Shown here: positions 33,535 to 44,367 of the stretch, piece by piece
Numbering within the stretch: position 1 is the first letter of the stretch
Layout of the letters: each line of letters starts with the position of its first letter
NCBI RefSeq assembly: GCF_965363235.1
Contig: NC_134846.1
Span: 56,719,121 to 56,783,120 of the forward strand
Origin: Mytilus galloprovincialis
Lineage: Eukaryota; Mollusca; Bivalvia; Mytilida; Mytilidae
DNA length: 64,000 bases
Direction: 5' to 3'
Notes under the pieces: model-generated
What the model was told of the DNA's origin: nothing
Seen by the model: the letters and a program-made list of their open reading frames with translations, nothing else
Database searches by the model: none
Position numbers and translations under genes: made by a program

Positions 33535-34200
33535 ATCTACATGAAGTTGACCTATTGCATATCTAAGAAACAAACTTAACCAGGAAAACTCAACATTGAT
33601 TAATGAATCATGAAAATGAGGTCAAGGTCCTATGAATCCTGCCAGACAGACATGACGTACAAATGTATACCTTACAATCTTTACATGCTTCAAATATTAT
33701 AATTGACCTTTAGAATACAGTATCTCAGAAACACACTTAACCAGGAAAACATAAGAGTGACCAATGAACCATGAAAATGTGGTCCTGGTCAGATGATAAT
33801 AGCCACACAGACATATAATGAAAATTGAGAAATTTAAATGGGAATTTGCCTGCATTTATAATTAGGATTTTTCCTTTTTAGACTAAAATGCGATTATTAT
33901 TTTTGCGGTATTAACAAAATTCCTGTTAACATGGTTAAGGCTGTTTGATTCATAAACAAAAAACATGATTTTAATGCATTGCAATTATAACCCCTTTGCA
34001 TTTTTTGCAATAATAAAAACATTGCAATAATTTCTCAATTTATAGTATACATCTTTATGATCTTACAATTCAATCATTTCATAATCCAAATATTGTTTAT
34101 CACTAAAATTATTAGAAAATTAGACCCAAAAAAACAACTTAACCGTAGAAATGAGGTCAAGGTCTAATAAAACATGCCACCTGATCACTATCCCTATGTC
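33535..34200. repeat. Tandem repeat, about 160 bp unit, diverged
   Basis: The words AACTTAACCAGGAAAAC and AATGAACCATGAAAATG or their variants recur at about 33,575, 33,735 and, after an AT-rich interruption, 34,135. Related words occur at 42,990-43,560. Confidence 0.75.
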
Positions 34201-34248
34201 ACCCTTTGTGCTACAAAAAATGCAGGCTTGACAAAAACAACAATGTAC

Positions 34249-34387
34249 CTATGATTTTTCCAACAGTTGTGTAGTCAGCTGCCAAAAACTCTCGGAGTCC
34301 TTTGTCAAAATATTTCTCTTTTATGGCAAACAGAACTATTGAGAAAAACTCCTTCCTATATGTAGATCCACCTTGATCAACAACAGT
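34249..34387 (-). pseudogene. HECT-type E3 gene, exon with N-lobe start
   Basis: On the minus strand a TTTTACAG acceptor precedes the exon and ATAG|GTACAT is the donor. It encodes VVDQGGSTYRKEFFSIVL and then EKYFDKGLREFLAADYTTVG. The D-x-G-G-x-x-(R)KEFF pattern is the hallmark of the HECT N-lobe in G2E3-like and related ligases, where it normally reads DxGGPRKEFF; here Pro is replaced by Ser-Thr-Tyr. HECT enzymes pass ubiquitin through a C-lobe cysteine; I found no C-lobe exon downstream, so the gene is truncated or its last exons are lost. Confidence 0.7.
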
Positions 34388-34611
34388 CTGTAAAAGCATA
34401 CATCATTTGTACATGTCATGATTTAATGTTAAGGTCACTTTTAAACATGTTATTAAATAGGAGAGGACACTATTTCATATACATGATATACATGATATAC
34501 TATATCTGTTTGTCCAGGTGGACATATTTTCATAGGACACTATTATGAATCTGCCGCTGTTTATATTGTACATTGTACCTGGCCATATGTCATTCTAAAT
34601 GTGAATTATTT

Positions 34612-35024
34612 CAGTGATATTGTTGGCTTTTTTTCAAAACTACCTCTACCCTTTTTTTTTGGGAAAATATGCATCATTTTCATCAAATGGGGAAATTTAA
34701 AATAAACCAAAAATTTGACTGAAACTTCAATTTACAGACCCCCTTTCAAAAGTCTACCCTTGCTTTGAAGTAAGACCCCCTTTTGTCAGTGATTATTCAC
34801 AAATAGAACCTCAATCTGCACATATAGTCATTTCAGGCATGAAAAATGTTTAAATGAGTGTTTTTCAGTTAGTATTCATGCACAATTACTACTAAGACTG
34901 CACTGTTTGGGAAAAAAGTTGTCTTTTTGGGAATAATTTTAAGCCATTTTTTTTCAAATTGGGATTCTTCTCCGGGGGGAAAAGCCTTTATTCTCCACTA
35001 ATTTAAGGCAAACAATATCACTGC
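34612..35024. mobile_element. MITE, about 412 bp
   Basis: Left end CAGTGATATTGTTGGC and right end GCAAACAATATCACTG are inverted repeats. It lies in the HECT gene intron. No coding; target duplication not clear. Confidence 0.65.
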
Positions 35025-35658
35025 ATTTGTAACTTATACAATGTATCTCATATATATATACATGTACATGTATATGTTTTTATAATATGGATTTCGTTTT
35101 ATTCATGTTGAGCTTGGCCATGGCCAATTAGTACAGGTTCATTAAGATTTCTTTTGCTCCCTCCACCACTTTAGATAAAACACAGTTGTATTAAACTACA
35201 TACATGTACATGTAAAATTGAAGTGATAGTTCTTAAAGTGAATTTATGTTAGACTCCAACAAATGTTTTTTATCAAGGTTTGCATTGCATATACCAAATG
35301 CACCTTTCGCCTAATGAAGGCTGATCATCAGTGGTACTTCTTACAATTTTTAACACAACTTTTATTGCGAGATTTAATGAACTGATACTTTCTTAACAGA
35401 TTTTTCTCAGCACTGCTTAGTGGGAGTATTTTCCTGTATAATTCAAGGTTTCATCTTATAGATTATATGTATGTAATAAAATTCTAATGTTCGCGATCAA
35501 AATTTCACTGTTCGGGGGTGTTGAATTACTTTTAGTGGGGGTTATTAAAATAATGATACTTAAAGAAGTGATTTTTTGGAAGGAAATTGAGGTACATGTA
35601 TGATACTTAAAGAAGCGATTTTTATGTCAATATCCTAGATTAAGTACAAGGTCATTAC

Positions 35659-35742
35659 CTGACATGACCCAGTCATCCTATCAACACAGATGTTGGTTCT
35701 GATAATTTTACCAACATAATTTGTCCCTGGATCATTAGTATT
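35659..35742 (-). pseudogene. HECT-type E3 gene, 84-bp exon
   Basis: On the minus strand ATATAG|AATACT and TGTCAG|GTAATG mark the borders. The exon is 28 codons, begins and ends between codons, and reads NTNDPGTNYVGKIIRTNICV then DRMTGSCQ. Its phase fits both neighbouring exons exactly. I do not recognise this insert in canonical HECT domains; it sits just before the conserved DxGG motif and might be an alternative exon. Confidence 0.55.
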
Positions 35743-35956
35743 CTATATTTAAAGCTACAATAAAATTAAATCACTTAGTCTAGTGATTAATTTGTACTAC
35801 ATGTACTTAAATAGATGATTATTAAAGAAAGACAACTCTTACTTCCAACCTTTATAGACATTATGTTGCTTGAATTAGTGATTTAGAAAATCACTCATTT
35901 AAGTAAGTCCCCTGACTGTGTATACATTTTGTAAATGATATACATGACATAATTAC

Positions 35957-37036
35957 CTCATCATAAAACTGCACTTCCAATGTCAACCTTAAATTTTTAT
36001 CTGTTATGGAATTTATTTCATCAAATGCTGTTTGTAATATATTGCTCCTATCAACCATTATAAAGCTGGTTTCTCCATCGTCACATTGCGACAGATCAGC
36101 TATTTCTAGCTGTCTTCCTTTTACAACCACTGTTTGAAGCTATCTCAGTATTTCCACTGGATTTTGCATATTATTTTCTATGCAGTATTCAATGGCTTTT
36201 TCAATAATAATGTCAATGTGTTCTGAATTTTCATGATGCTCAAGATTGGCAGTACTGACATTGGCACTCTCAGTCTCATTGACCATGTTGACCTGATCAG
36301 TGAGACCAACAAGATTATGTTGTTCTTCAATGTCACTATTCTTATCAGGACCAATTTGTGGATCAGGCATATCATCACTTTCACTATCACTATTTTGACT
36401 AATGCATGTTTGTAAATGTTTTCTCAGTTCACGTACTGTAAACATCTGTCGGCAGCCATGACAGTGGACCTGTGATTGCTCAGGCACACTGTTTTCATTT
36501 ACTGGTTTGGTGGACAGGCATTTTTGAATAGGCCTTACATATATTTTGGCTTGAGCTCCTAAATAGGATTTTAATGTTCCTGCATTCCACTGACAGTCAA
36601 TTATACACAATTCACGATAGTTTTGTCGACACTTAAGAAGTTCAAACCTCCAGAAGTTTTTAATTGAGGAAAACCTAAAGACTTCTTTCCATTGGCATTG
36701 TCACTTGTACAAGTTGCAGGAACTATGTCTGATGATATTTTATCCACAACTGCAGATTCGTTGTCATCCAGTGAAAAGCAGATTCTTTTTTCACCCAAAC
36801 CTGCTTTAAAGTTGACCTCTTTTTGTTGTGTGGTTGGGGGTTTGGTTGCATCTTTGTCAGGCACACAGACAACAGTAACGGTCCAAGATCTCGAACCTTT
36901 TTCGCGTTTGTTATCATTTATATTGTTTGGAGTTCTGGACCTTTTTCGACCACGACCACGGCCACCTCCGTTTCTTCCGAAGAGGATGTTTCTTTGTGAT
37001 CTTATGTCACTTGCTAGAGTTTCTACAGTTGTTCGT
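35957..37036 (-). pseudogene. HECT-type E3 gene, main exon (Gly-Arg box, UBZ-like finger, pre-HECT)
   Basis: Reading leftward from about 37,036: an RS-like start, a GGGRGRGRKRSR box, WTVTVVC, then a linker to GFPQLKTSGG. A one-base deletion near 36,650 shifts the frame into FELLKCRQNYRELCIIDCQW and AQAKIYVRPIQ. Next comes CHGCRQMFTVRELRKHLQTC, a C2HC finger with the spacing of UBZ4 ubiquitin-binding fingers. An acidic linker follows, then a nonsense TAG at 36,140-36,142, then GRQLEIADLSQCDDGETSF, IMVDRSNILQTAFDEI and LRLTLEVQFYDE before a GTAATT donor. The last part is the usual lead-in to the HECT domain of invertebrate and fish G2E3-like proteins (family memory). It lies within the TIRs of the IS3EU-like element and points at its transposase. 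Confidence 0.75.
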
Positions 37037-37044
37037 TCTCATTA

Positions 37045-37230
37045 ATGAGGGGGGGCAAGGGGTTTAACTGTTATGCTGTTATGGGGCAATTTAATTCTTT
37101 GTTATCTGTTATTTTGAAAATATATTTGCTGTTAGCTGTTATTGTCTTATTCTTTGTTAGCTGTTATTGGGCTTTTAGTTTTTTTGTTATCTGTTATTAT
37201 GATAATGTATTTGCTGTTGACTGTTATTGA
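37045..37230. repeat. TTGTTATCTGTTATT repeats
   Basis: TTGTTATCTGTTATT and TTGCTGTTAGCTGTTATT units repeat across the stretch; the same units recur at 38,690-38,780. Not coding. Confidence 0.7.
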
Positions 37231-39017
37231 AAATGGAATGTTAGCATTTTTTTTTGACAGTCAATATTCGGTATAAATTGAAGATCATTGGCCATTGGGG
37301 TCTACCACTACTAATATGTTTGTCCCGTATTCAGAGAAGGATTCCATTAACATATACCCATCACAGAAGTGAGGTCCAGGACAATTCAAGTATATCTCAT
37401 GATTATCCTTTGTAATAAATTCCATTTTTTTTATGAATGTGTATTTAGAATTATCTTAATTTTTGTATGAGAATAATGTTCCTTGTTTTCCGTACGAACA
37501 TATTAAATTAAAACAATTCTTAATATGACAAAAAGGAAAACATATGGCCAGGAATATCTGACAAGGATCTCAATTAAGGACTAGGTCCTAACAACCACTT
37601 AACCTTTTATATAATATGGTACATAGACTCAGCTCTGTGATTCTTTTCAAAGCAGAACCAAATGCATTGTACAATGAAAGTTCCAAACATGTACTTGGGT
37701 CCGAAGCTGCACATAACTCATTACAAACAAAGATTTATTTCGTTTCAAGCCATTGTTTCCCTACTAAACTACATGTATGTATTCTACTTACTAGTACACT
37801 TGGTACAATCAAAAACCTCAGCTGATAAAAAATTGTTCAAATAAGGCCTTTGAAAATAGTGGAATAAATTGCTTTTAGAGTCTCAAAATTCGTTCGAAGT
37901 ACTTGATAAATTGCCTGCTTATAATTGGTGCTTTTGATTTTTCTACCCTATATACCACTTTGCCTCAAAGTTTTATTAAGAAAAATTCACACACCTCATT
38001 AAATGGTCATTTAGAAAAAGTCAGAATATTCAAACTCTTTTAGGTCACTTTTTTGATTAGCAACAAAGGGAGCTTCAGTCAATATATATAAACAATACAC
38101 CAACGTTTCATGAGAACTGCTGAAAACATTTTTGTGTTAATGTCTGAAAACTGGAAAATCACCCCTTTTTAATTAATAAAACCCGTTAACTCGGAAACGT
38201 AAAATCTAAAATTTATCAAAATTGAAAGTTACCTCATGTTAATAGATATAAACAATTCACCAAAATTCCTTGCTTTGTGAAAGCATTTTTGAGATATTAT
38301 CAGAAAACTGAAAAAAAAACCACCAATTTTATTGAATAAAAACCCATTACCCAGAAACTTAAAATCTAAAATTTATAAAAAAAAAAAACAGAAATTAAAA
38401 GGGAGCTCACGTCAATAGATATAACCAATTTCCCAAAGTTTAATGCAAATGGTTAAAGAGTTTTTGAGTTGATGTCCGACATGTTGACAACAGACGGACA
38501 ACAGTATACCATAATACGTTCCGTAAACGAGCGTATAAAAAATATTATAATATATTGAGTAGTAATTTAAACACATTCTAGATACATAAATTAATACTAA
38601 AAACATAGTCATAAAAAATGGAATGCATTACAAAGGATTATATCCGTAATAAGAAATACTGATATGTCAAAGACCGAATTATTTTAATATTTCATTTACT
38701 GTTATCTGTTTTTGTCCATTTTAATTCCTTGTTATCTGTTATGAGCCAAATCAATTTGCTGTTTTGCTATTATTGGGACCCCCTTATTTTTCTCATGCTC
38801 GTAGATCCCGCCATTTTTCCATATATATCGTCTAAAACAATGCCGGTTTTAGCAGGTGGTAGAATTCCGGTATATTGATAAATTCACTAAATAATAATAT
38901 AAATCATTTATGTTTAATTATTTTCTTTATTTCAAATTTAATAATCCCTAAAAACTTTTAAAGACTTAATTGATTTTCTTGATTTTTTTTCTTTCTTATT
39001 TCATTAATAGCAATCTG
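37231..39017. repeat. Gene-free right interior with a ~160-bp tandem repeat
   Basis: 38,075-38,470 has two and a half units of about 160 bp, with AATATATATAAACAAT, GAAAACTG and AACTTAAAATCTAAAATTTAT words in phase. The remainder is AT-rich. Upstream exons of the HECT-type gene would be expected here but none is visible. Confidence 0.7.
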
Positions 39018-39331
39018 TCCGTCCCTTTTTTCAAATAAACTCCACACTTCCGGTTAATCACGGGAGCCACCATCGTATAATAGAAAAGCACCATCGTATA
39101 ATAAAAAAGCACCTTATAATAAAAAAGCACCTTATTATAGAAAACCACCATCTTATAATAGAAAAGCACCATCTTATAATAGAAAAGCACCTTCGTATAA
39201 TAGAAAACCGCCATCTTATAATAGAAAACCACCATCTTATAATAGAAAACCACCATCTTATAATAGAAAACCACCATCTTATAATAAAAAAGCAATAAAA
39301 AAGACACATAAGACAGCTATGACGTTCCATA
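39018..39331 (-). repeat. Right TIR with 22-bp minisatellite
   Basis: Reverse complement of the left TIR, with about 11 instead of 17 minisatellite units. Ends ATGACGTTCCATA. The minus-strand frames here are translations of the minisatellite. Confidence 0.9.
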
Positions 39332-39559
39332 TCTTTGCCAATACTTTTAAAACAGGCTAGTTACAATTAAACTTTAATACTATGTATGTATGCAGTTGGG
39401 ATTATAAAAGATTCATTTCTGCAGAGGACGATGATAAATTCTGAATAAATGTTACATAATATGACTTGACTATATATGTATTATTTATAAACAAACAAAT
39501 TATTGAAAAAATGTATGTTTTCGAATATCATAAATATAGTTGTAAAAATGAATAATCAG

Positions 39560-39713
39560 TCCCTTGCTTTAATGAAAATGAAAAATCTTGCTTCAATAGT
39601 ACAGAAAATCAATAATCTGTCCTCTTAGTTTACAAAAATAAATAACCGATCAAAAACAAATCCTCCTGCCCCCCCCCCCCCCCCCCCCCCCGAATATCAA
39701 ATGGTCGTTCCCT
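39560..39713 (-). repeat. Dispersed repeat D, inverted copy with poly(C)
   Basis: GAATATCAAATGGTCGT preceded by a poly(C) tract (39,669-39,691) and AAAATAAATAACCGATC units. Reverse complement of 27,834-28,020. 39,714-39,921 holds nothing recognised. Confidence 0.8.
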
Positions 39714-40082
39714 TAGATGATGGTTGATAATTTAACTTCAGCGATAAAAAGAAGTTGTATGGGTCGTTGGAAAACAAGTTCTTTCACAGGACAATGGCTT
39801 ATTATTTATATGATCAGTCTCAGATTCAAATAAATAATAGCAAACACTTGAATTCTTCTCTTATAGAACACAAATAATTTTAATTTTACTTTGCATTCAA
39901 AATTTTTTAACAGCAAAATAGATGGAAATGAAGGTTATAACGCAAATTGAGGTTAACATATGTTTAAACTTGAAATTAGAGTTTACGGTCTTAAAAATCG
40001 AAACACACTATTCATATGTGATTTTATCACACAATAGGATGGGCACCTTTATAAGTAATTTAATCATTCTATGTATGTTATC

Positions 40083-40230
40083 TACGGAGCCCCGCTATAT
40101 ATTTAAGTTGTGCGGACAATATATTTAAATTGTGCGCACAATATATTATTTTGTGCGCACAATTTATTTAAGTTGTGCGCACAATATATTTTTTTTTCTT
40201 TGCATGTCCCTAGCAGGGCTCCGTACCGTA
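40083..40230. mobile_element. 148-bp MITE with 6-bp duplication GTTATC
   Basis: GTTATC flanks both sides (40,077-40,082 and 40,231-40,236), and the left duplication copy shows one GTTATC (153-158) without the insert. Termini TACGGAGCCCCGCTA and TAGCAGGGCTCCGTA are inverted repeats; the right end has an extra CCGTA. The interior holds about four units of TTGTGCGCACAATATATT, each with a palindromic GTGCGCAC core. Six-base duplication and TAC terminus fit an IS3EU-type transposase (recollection). Confidence 0.9.
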
Positions 40231-41740
40231 GTTATCTTTACTATTATCGTTAAAATAAATCTTCTTAAGGATAATCGTTGATATATCTATAATAAGATAA
40301 ATGTATATGCATGTATAATAGACATAGAAAATGATTGTTTATAGGAAGAAAAGGATTACAACTACCATGCATTAAAAATAAAATTTATTTATAACTAATT
40401 GTAACTATACTATAGTGTGTGATAACATTGTGTGAGGGAATTCGACGTTTGATGTACCACTGTTCACTCCAGTGCAATTTATTACAATACCACTGCATCA
40501 ATCAGAATTATTTTTTTGCAGTGTTTTAAGAAATGATTTTGCTTTGTTGTCGCGTATTATTTGTGAAACATTCAATGTTTTAAAAAGGCGAATTTTCTTT
40601 ATAAAGTCAATGATTATGTTGACTTTTGAAGGCCAAACTTTCTACAGCCTTAAATACGCTAATGAAAGATCCAAAAACTATACCAATACATAACGACATG
40701 ATTATGAAATTATAACAAATCTAACAAATTTTTACTCGTTATTGCAAAATAATGAACTTAATATATCTGACATTTTCTCCCTACCCAGTTTACCCCTATA
40801 CATTTTTATGATGTGGACTGGTCATTGTTATTGAATCGTAGGCAATTTGATTGGATTAAGTTGTTATTAGTTTACCTTCAAACTTGTTTATGCTTTTCAT
40901 ACATGACTATTGATTAATTAGAACGTGCATGAATGTGACCGGTAACTAAAATGACCTTCAAACTGGACACTGGACGAGTCAATATTATGTTTTATCAATG
41001 AAAGTTAAGGTATGAAAGGTAAGAATTGCCACTTATTCGATTTTCACAAAATTTTCGGAATATACAGTTGGAAAGGTTATTTTTTAAAAGCCTATTGTGA
41101 AGAGTAAAGAGAAAGTTTACAAATAATACGTTTTGTTCCATTAAACAAGTCATTTTCGTAAGAGAAATACCGAAATATATTTTACGCACGACTACGGCAG
41201 GTAAAATTATTATTTATCATAATAAAAAAAAGCATTTTTCAGTCTCATTGGAATATGTTGATTACAATTAATCCCAAACTTAAGAAGTAAGTAACTAAAG
41301 TCAAAATATGTCCGATCTGCCTATTTCTGCACATCAAAAGTCAATACGATCGTTTTAAAGTCAATTTCGTCTACCTCACAAAATCTTGTTAGGCACTTTT
41401 TTTATAGTATAATAGTCTCAGGTCATCGACAAAATTCAATAATAACTATTTTGTTAACCCATTGAAGTAATTTTTAAATATTACTTCCATGGTTAACCTT
41501 ACTATAAAAAAAAACGAGTCTGTACTGTCGACATTGTGTTATGATGGTCGAACAATGACGTTGGTCAATATATTTTGACAATATATACGGACAGACGGAT
41601 TCAGTTTATTTCAAAGTGGACGTAATTCGAACAGCTTTTACATACCTCCGAGCGTAGCGAGTCGAACAATATTTTCCTTATTTTTTGCTTTAAAAAATCG
41701 TTAAATACATGAATCAATATAGTTTTGGCAATCAAAGGTG

Positions 41741-41820
41741 GGATGGGCGGCGTGCAACCTTTACGTCTTCTAGATTCGCCGGATGGGCGGCGTGCAACCT
41801 TTACGTCTTCTAGATTCGCC
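41741..41820. repeat. Exact 40-bp tandem duplication
   Basis: GGATGGGCGGCGTGCAACC through TAGATTCGCC occurs twice in a row (41,741-41,780 and 41,781-41,820). Block A's left copy has a single unit, so the doubling is recent. Confidence 0.95.
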
Positions 41821-41880
41821 ACTTATCTTATAAAGTGTATACCGAATTAAAATATAAGAAATACGAAAACAGTTTATCGT

Positions 41881-42589
41881 GATATATTTGAAATTTAATC
41901 TTTGGTGTATCTGATAGTACAGTAAAATTAAGGTATGTTCTTCTCTTGAAAGCATTAATTTGTATATGAAATCCTTGAATTTGTTGAATATCCATCAAAC
42001 TTGATCGTAAAAAATCAGGCAACGCATAATTTTGATCGTGAAAGATAATGCGTGACCCGACTTATTAATAGTAATCAGAAATCAGTATTACTTTTACCAT
42101 TTGATAAACCTGCTGTAACTATTTTGATAAGGATGAACATTTAAGCTATTTTTTTTATTCAACACTTTTCCTCGAAAGTTAAAAAAACAACAACTAAAAA
42201 CGTCTCTAAATAAGTTTGAAAGATTCAGCTCTGAGAATCGGTCAAGTGCAATTCAGACAGACCGACACTATTTAGCCCATTATATGGATATGCAACGTTT
42301 AAACCAAAATGATATCCATCAAACAAAAAATTACAGCAACACAGCATCTTTCATGAGTAATTTCAGATTGAACGATAACCAAGATTTTGTGCAACAGTAC
42401 TTTCTTAAGTTCTGTATATACAATGCAGATGTGGATTGATTTAACTATATACTACAGACTATAGAATACCAGAGCGCAAATGCTGTCTCGTCTGCTTTAC
42501 TTATGATAGTTAATTTTTGGAACGTCTATAATATCAAGGGTTTTACTAGAAGTGTCAAATGCGCTTAATGCGCTTAATGTATTTTTGTC
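41881..42589. other. Gene-free AT-rich stretch
   Basis: No gene recognised. One GATCGTGAAAGATAATGCG word near 42,033 resembles the TTTCACGATC words at 43.8 kb. Confidence 0.5.
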
Positions 42590-42975
42590 CATTTAATGAG
42601 TTAAGCCTTTTCAATTGATTTTTATACAGCTGTAGTTCGTTCTTATGTTGTACTGTTATACCACTGTCTCAGGTTAGGGGAAGGGTTGGGATCCCGCTAA
42701 CATGTCTAACCCCACCACATTATTTATGTATGTTCCTGTCCAAAGTCAGGAACCTGTAATTCAGTGGTTGTCGTTTGTTTATGTGTTACATATTTGTTTT
42801 TCGTTCATTTTTTTATTCAAATAAGACCGTTAGTTTTCTCGTTTGAATTGTTTTACATTGTCATATCGGGGCTTTGCTCATTGTTGAGGGCCGTACGGTG
42901 ACCTATAGTTGTTAATGTCAGTGTCATTTTGGTCTCTTGTGGATAGTTGTCTCTTTGGCAATCATACCACATCTT
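42590..42975 (+). repeat. Dispersed repeat R3, near full length
   Basis: Runs from AATGAGTTAAGCCTTTTCAA through CCACTGTCTCAGGTTAGGGG, AGTCAGGAACCTGTAATTC and GGCCGTACGGTGACCTATAG to GGCAATCATACCACATC and a T tract. The T-rich end and dispersed, orientation-independent copies fit a retroposon. Confidence 0.85.
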
Positions 42976-42989
42976 TTTTTTTAAATAAT

Positions 42990-43560
42990 GATTGTCAATG
43001 GTTCATAAAAAGAGTGCAAGGTCAGATGAACCATGACATACAGATCTCTACAAATATCCCGTAGACCAAATAAATGTGTTCCGATCCTTACAGTGCCTTA
43101 GAAACTGACAAATGTAAAAGTTATGCTTGGCCAATTAATTCGAAACATAAGGTCAAAAGTATATGATACCCTGACCGACAGCCAGACATAGACATCTTAC
43201 TATCATTCAATAGACCAAATATAATTGACGTCATCATTGTCATATATGAAACATGCAGACAGTCATGTACACCATACACGAAATACCATGACGCTATAGC
43301 ATACAGGTATATATCCAAAAGGCTAGACAACATAAAACGAGCATTGCCGAATGATGCATGATAATGAGTTCTATGTTATTTGAAACCTTGCAGAAGTTGA
43401 AAATGTACACCTCACAATCATAACAACAGACAGTTATCCTAAAGCTTAACGAATCTGCGATACGGACTTGACCACGAAAATGAATCTACATCCATGAAAT
43501 AAGGCAAATTCGGGGTCAGGTGAATCCTGTCTGACGGACATGTAGTTTATAGAATCCAAT
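42990..43560. repeat. Diverged ~160-bp tandem repeat
   Basis: Repeating themes GGTCAGATGAACCATGACA, AATAGACCAAATA and CCTTACAGTGCC-like words at roughly 160-bp spacing. Strongly diverged. Confidence 0.55.
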
Positions 43561-43789
43561 ATACAAAATGTCGGTATCCTATAACTCGTGATAAGTGAGT
43601 ACTTCACATGACAATAAAAAGTTTCATCCTACAATCATCCAACTATTTTACATTTCATTTTCTGAAAATATTAATACTTTGAAAAGCTTAAACCTATTGA
43701 GGATGTTGACCTATAAAGCTTTTCTCAATACCAAGAACAAATATTAATTATGATATAACTGAAGAATAATTTGAACGTCTTCTTAGCAT

Positions 43790-44295
43790 CAGATCTTTCA
43801 CGATCCTTTTCACGATCTTCAAAAATGCGGTACGTGATCTTTCACGATCCGAAAAATCAATTTTTGTGTAAATAGTTCTTTATTTACCAAGTTTCAGAAT
43901 ATGTTTATACAAAATAACTAAGAGAACTATTTGATTAATCAAATAGAATGTCCTTATTAGTATTAAAGTAGTTTTTCTAGTCGAATTTGTGAAAAAAAAG
44001 TCATGTTTGTTTACATTTTTTTATGTCATTGAATGTCGAGAAGCAATCTGCCTTTTGTTGTTTTGTAATAACTATGTATTTTTAAAACTGGATATTCTCA
44101 CATACTGATCATAATGTTGAACCATTTTGACAGACAGTTTGTCGTAAATTTGTCTGTGTAATTAGTTAAATTAGAATATGTATTGACCTTTCATATGTCT
44201 TCTCGATTAAATGTCTTTCACGATCTGTTACTAGAACTTTCACGATCGTCTCTCAATACTTGACCGCCGTTAGATATTCTTTCACGATCATTTCT
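43790..44295. repeat. Cluster of TTTCACGATC words
   Basis: CTTTCACGATC or TTTTCACGATC occurs at about 43,795, 43,808, 43,838, 44,217, 44,239 and 44,278, all on the plus strand, at both ends of a 500-bp stretch. The middle is AT-rich without genes. It may be a repeat element with these words at its ends. Confidence 0.65.
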
Positions 44296-44367
44296 CTCGT
44301 TAAACCGAATGACACCTGTGGACATGATACAGATCAAATTTGACTTAATAAACTTACTTTAACTGTA

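Larger units (their letters stand above)
28727..39331 (+). mobile_element. IS3EU-like DNA transposon, 10.6 kb, carrying a HECT-type gene
   Basis: The ends are long inverted repeats starting TATGGAACG. Left TIR is about 28,727-29,178, right TIR about 39,018-39,331; both contain the 22-bp minisatellite and end at a CCGTGATTAACCGGAAG word. The flanks give an imperfect 6-bp duplication, TCTTAG (28,721-28,726) and TCTTTG (39,332-39,337). Inside are a plus-strand DDE transposase at the left end and a minus-strand HECT-type ubiquitin-ligase gene in the right half, converging. A 6-bp duplication and TAY termini are what I recall for IS3EU, and the integrase-core type agrees. Both genes have stops and frameshifts, so this copy is dead. 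The remaining interior is repeat DNA. Confidence 0.78.
39922..41880 (+). repeat. Segmental duplication, block A (right copy)
   Basis: Matches 1-740 in order and orientation, interrupted by a 148-bp MITE and by about 1 kb of extra DNA (about 40,411-41,447), and with an internal 40-bp duplication. The extra kilobase has no TIRs or gene; it may be an insertion here or a deletion in the left copy. Confidence 0.85.

Noticed and set aside
41741..41820. Target-site duplication of a 40-bp element
   Set aside because: The two units are directly adjacent with nothing between them; a simple tandem duplication.
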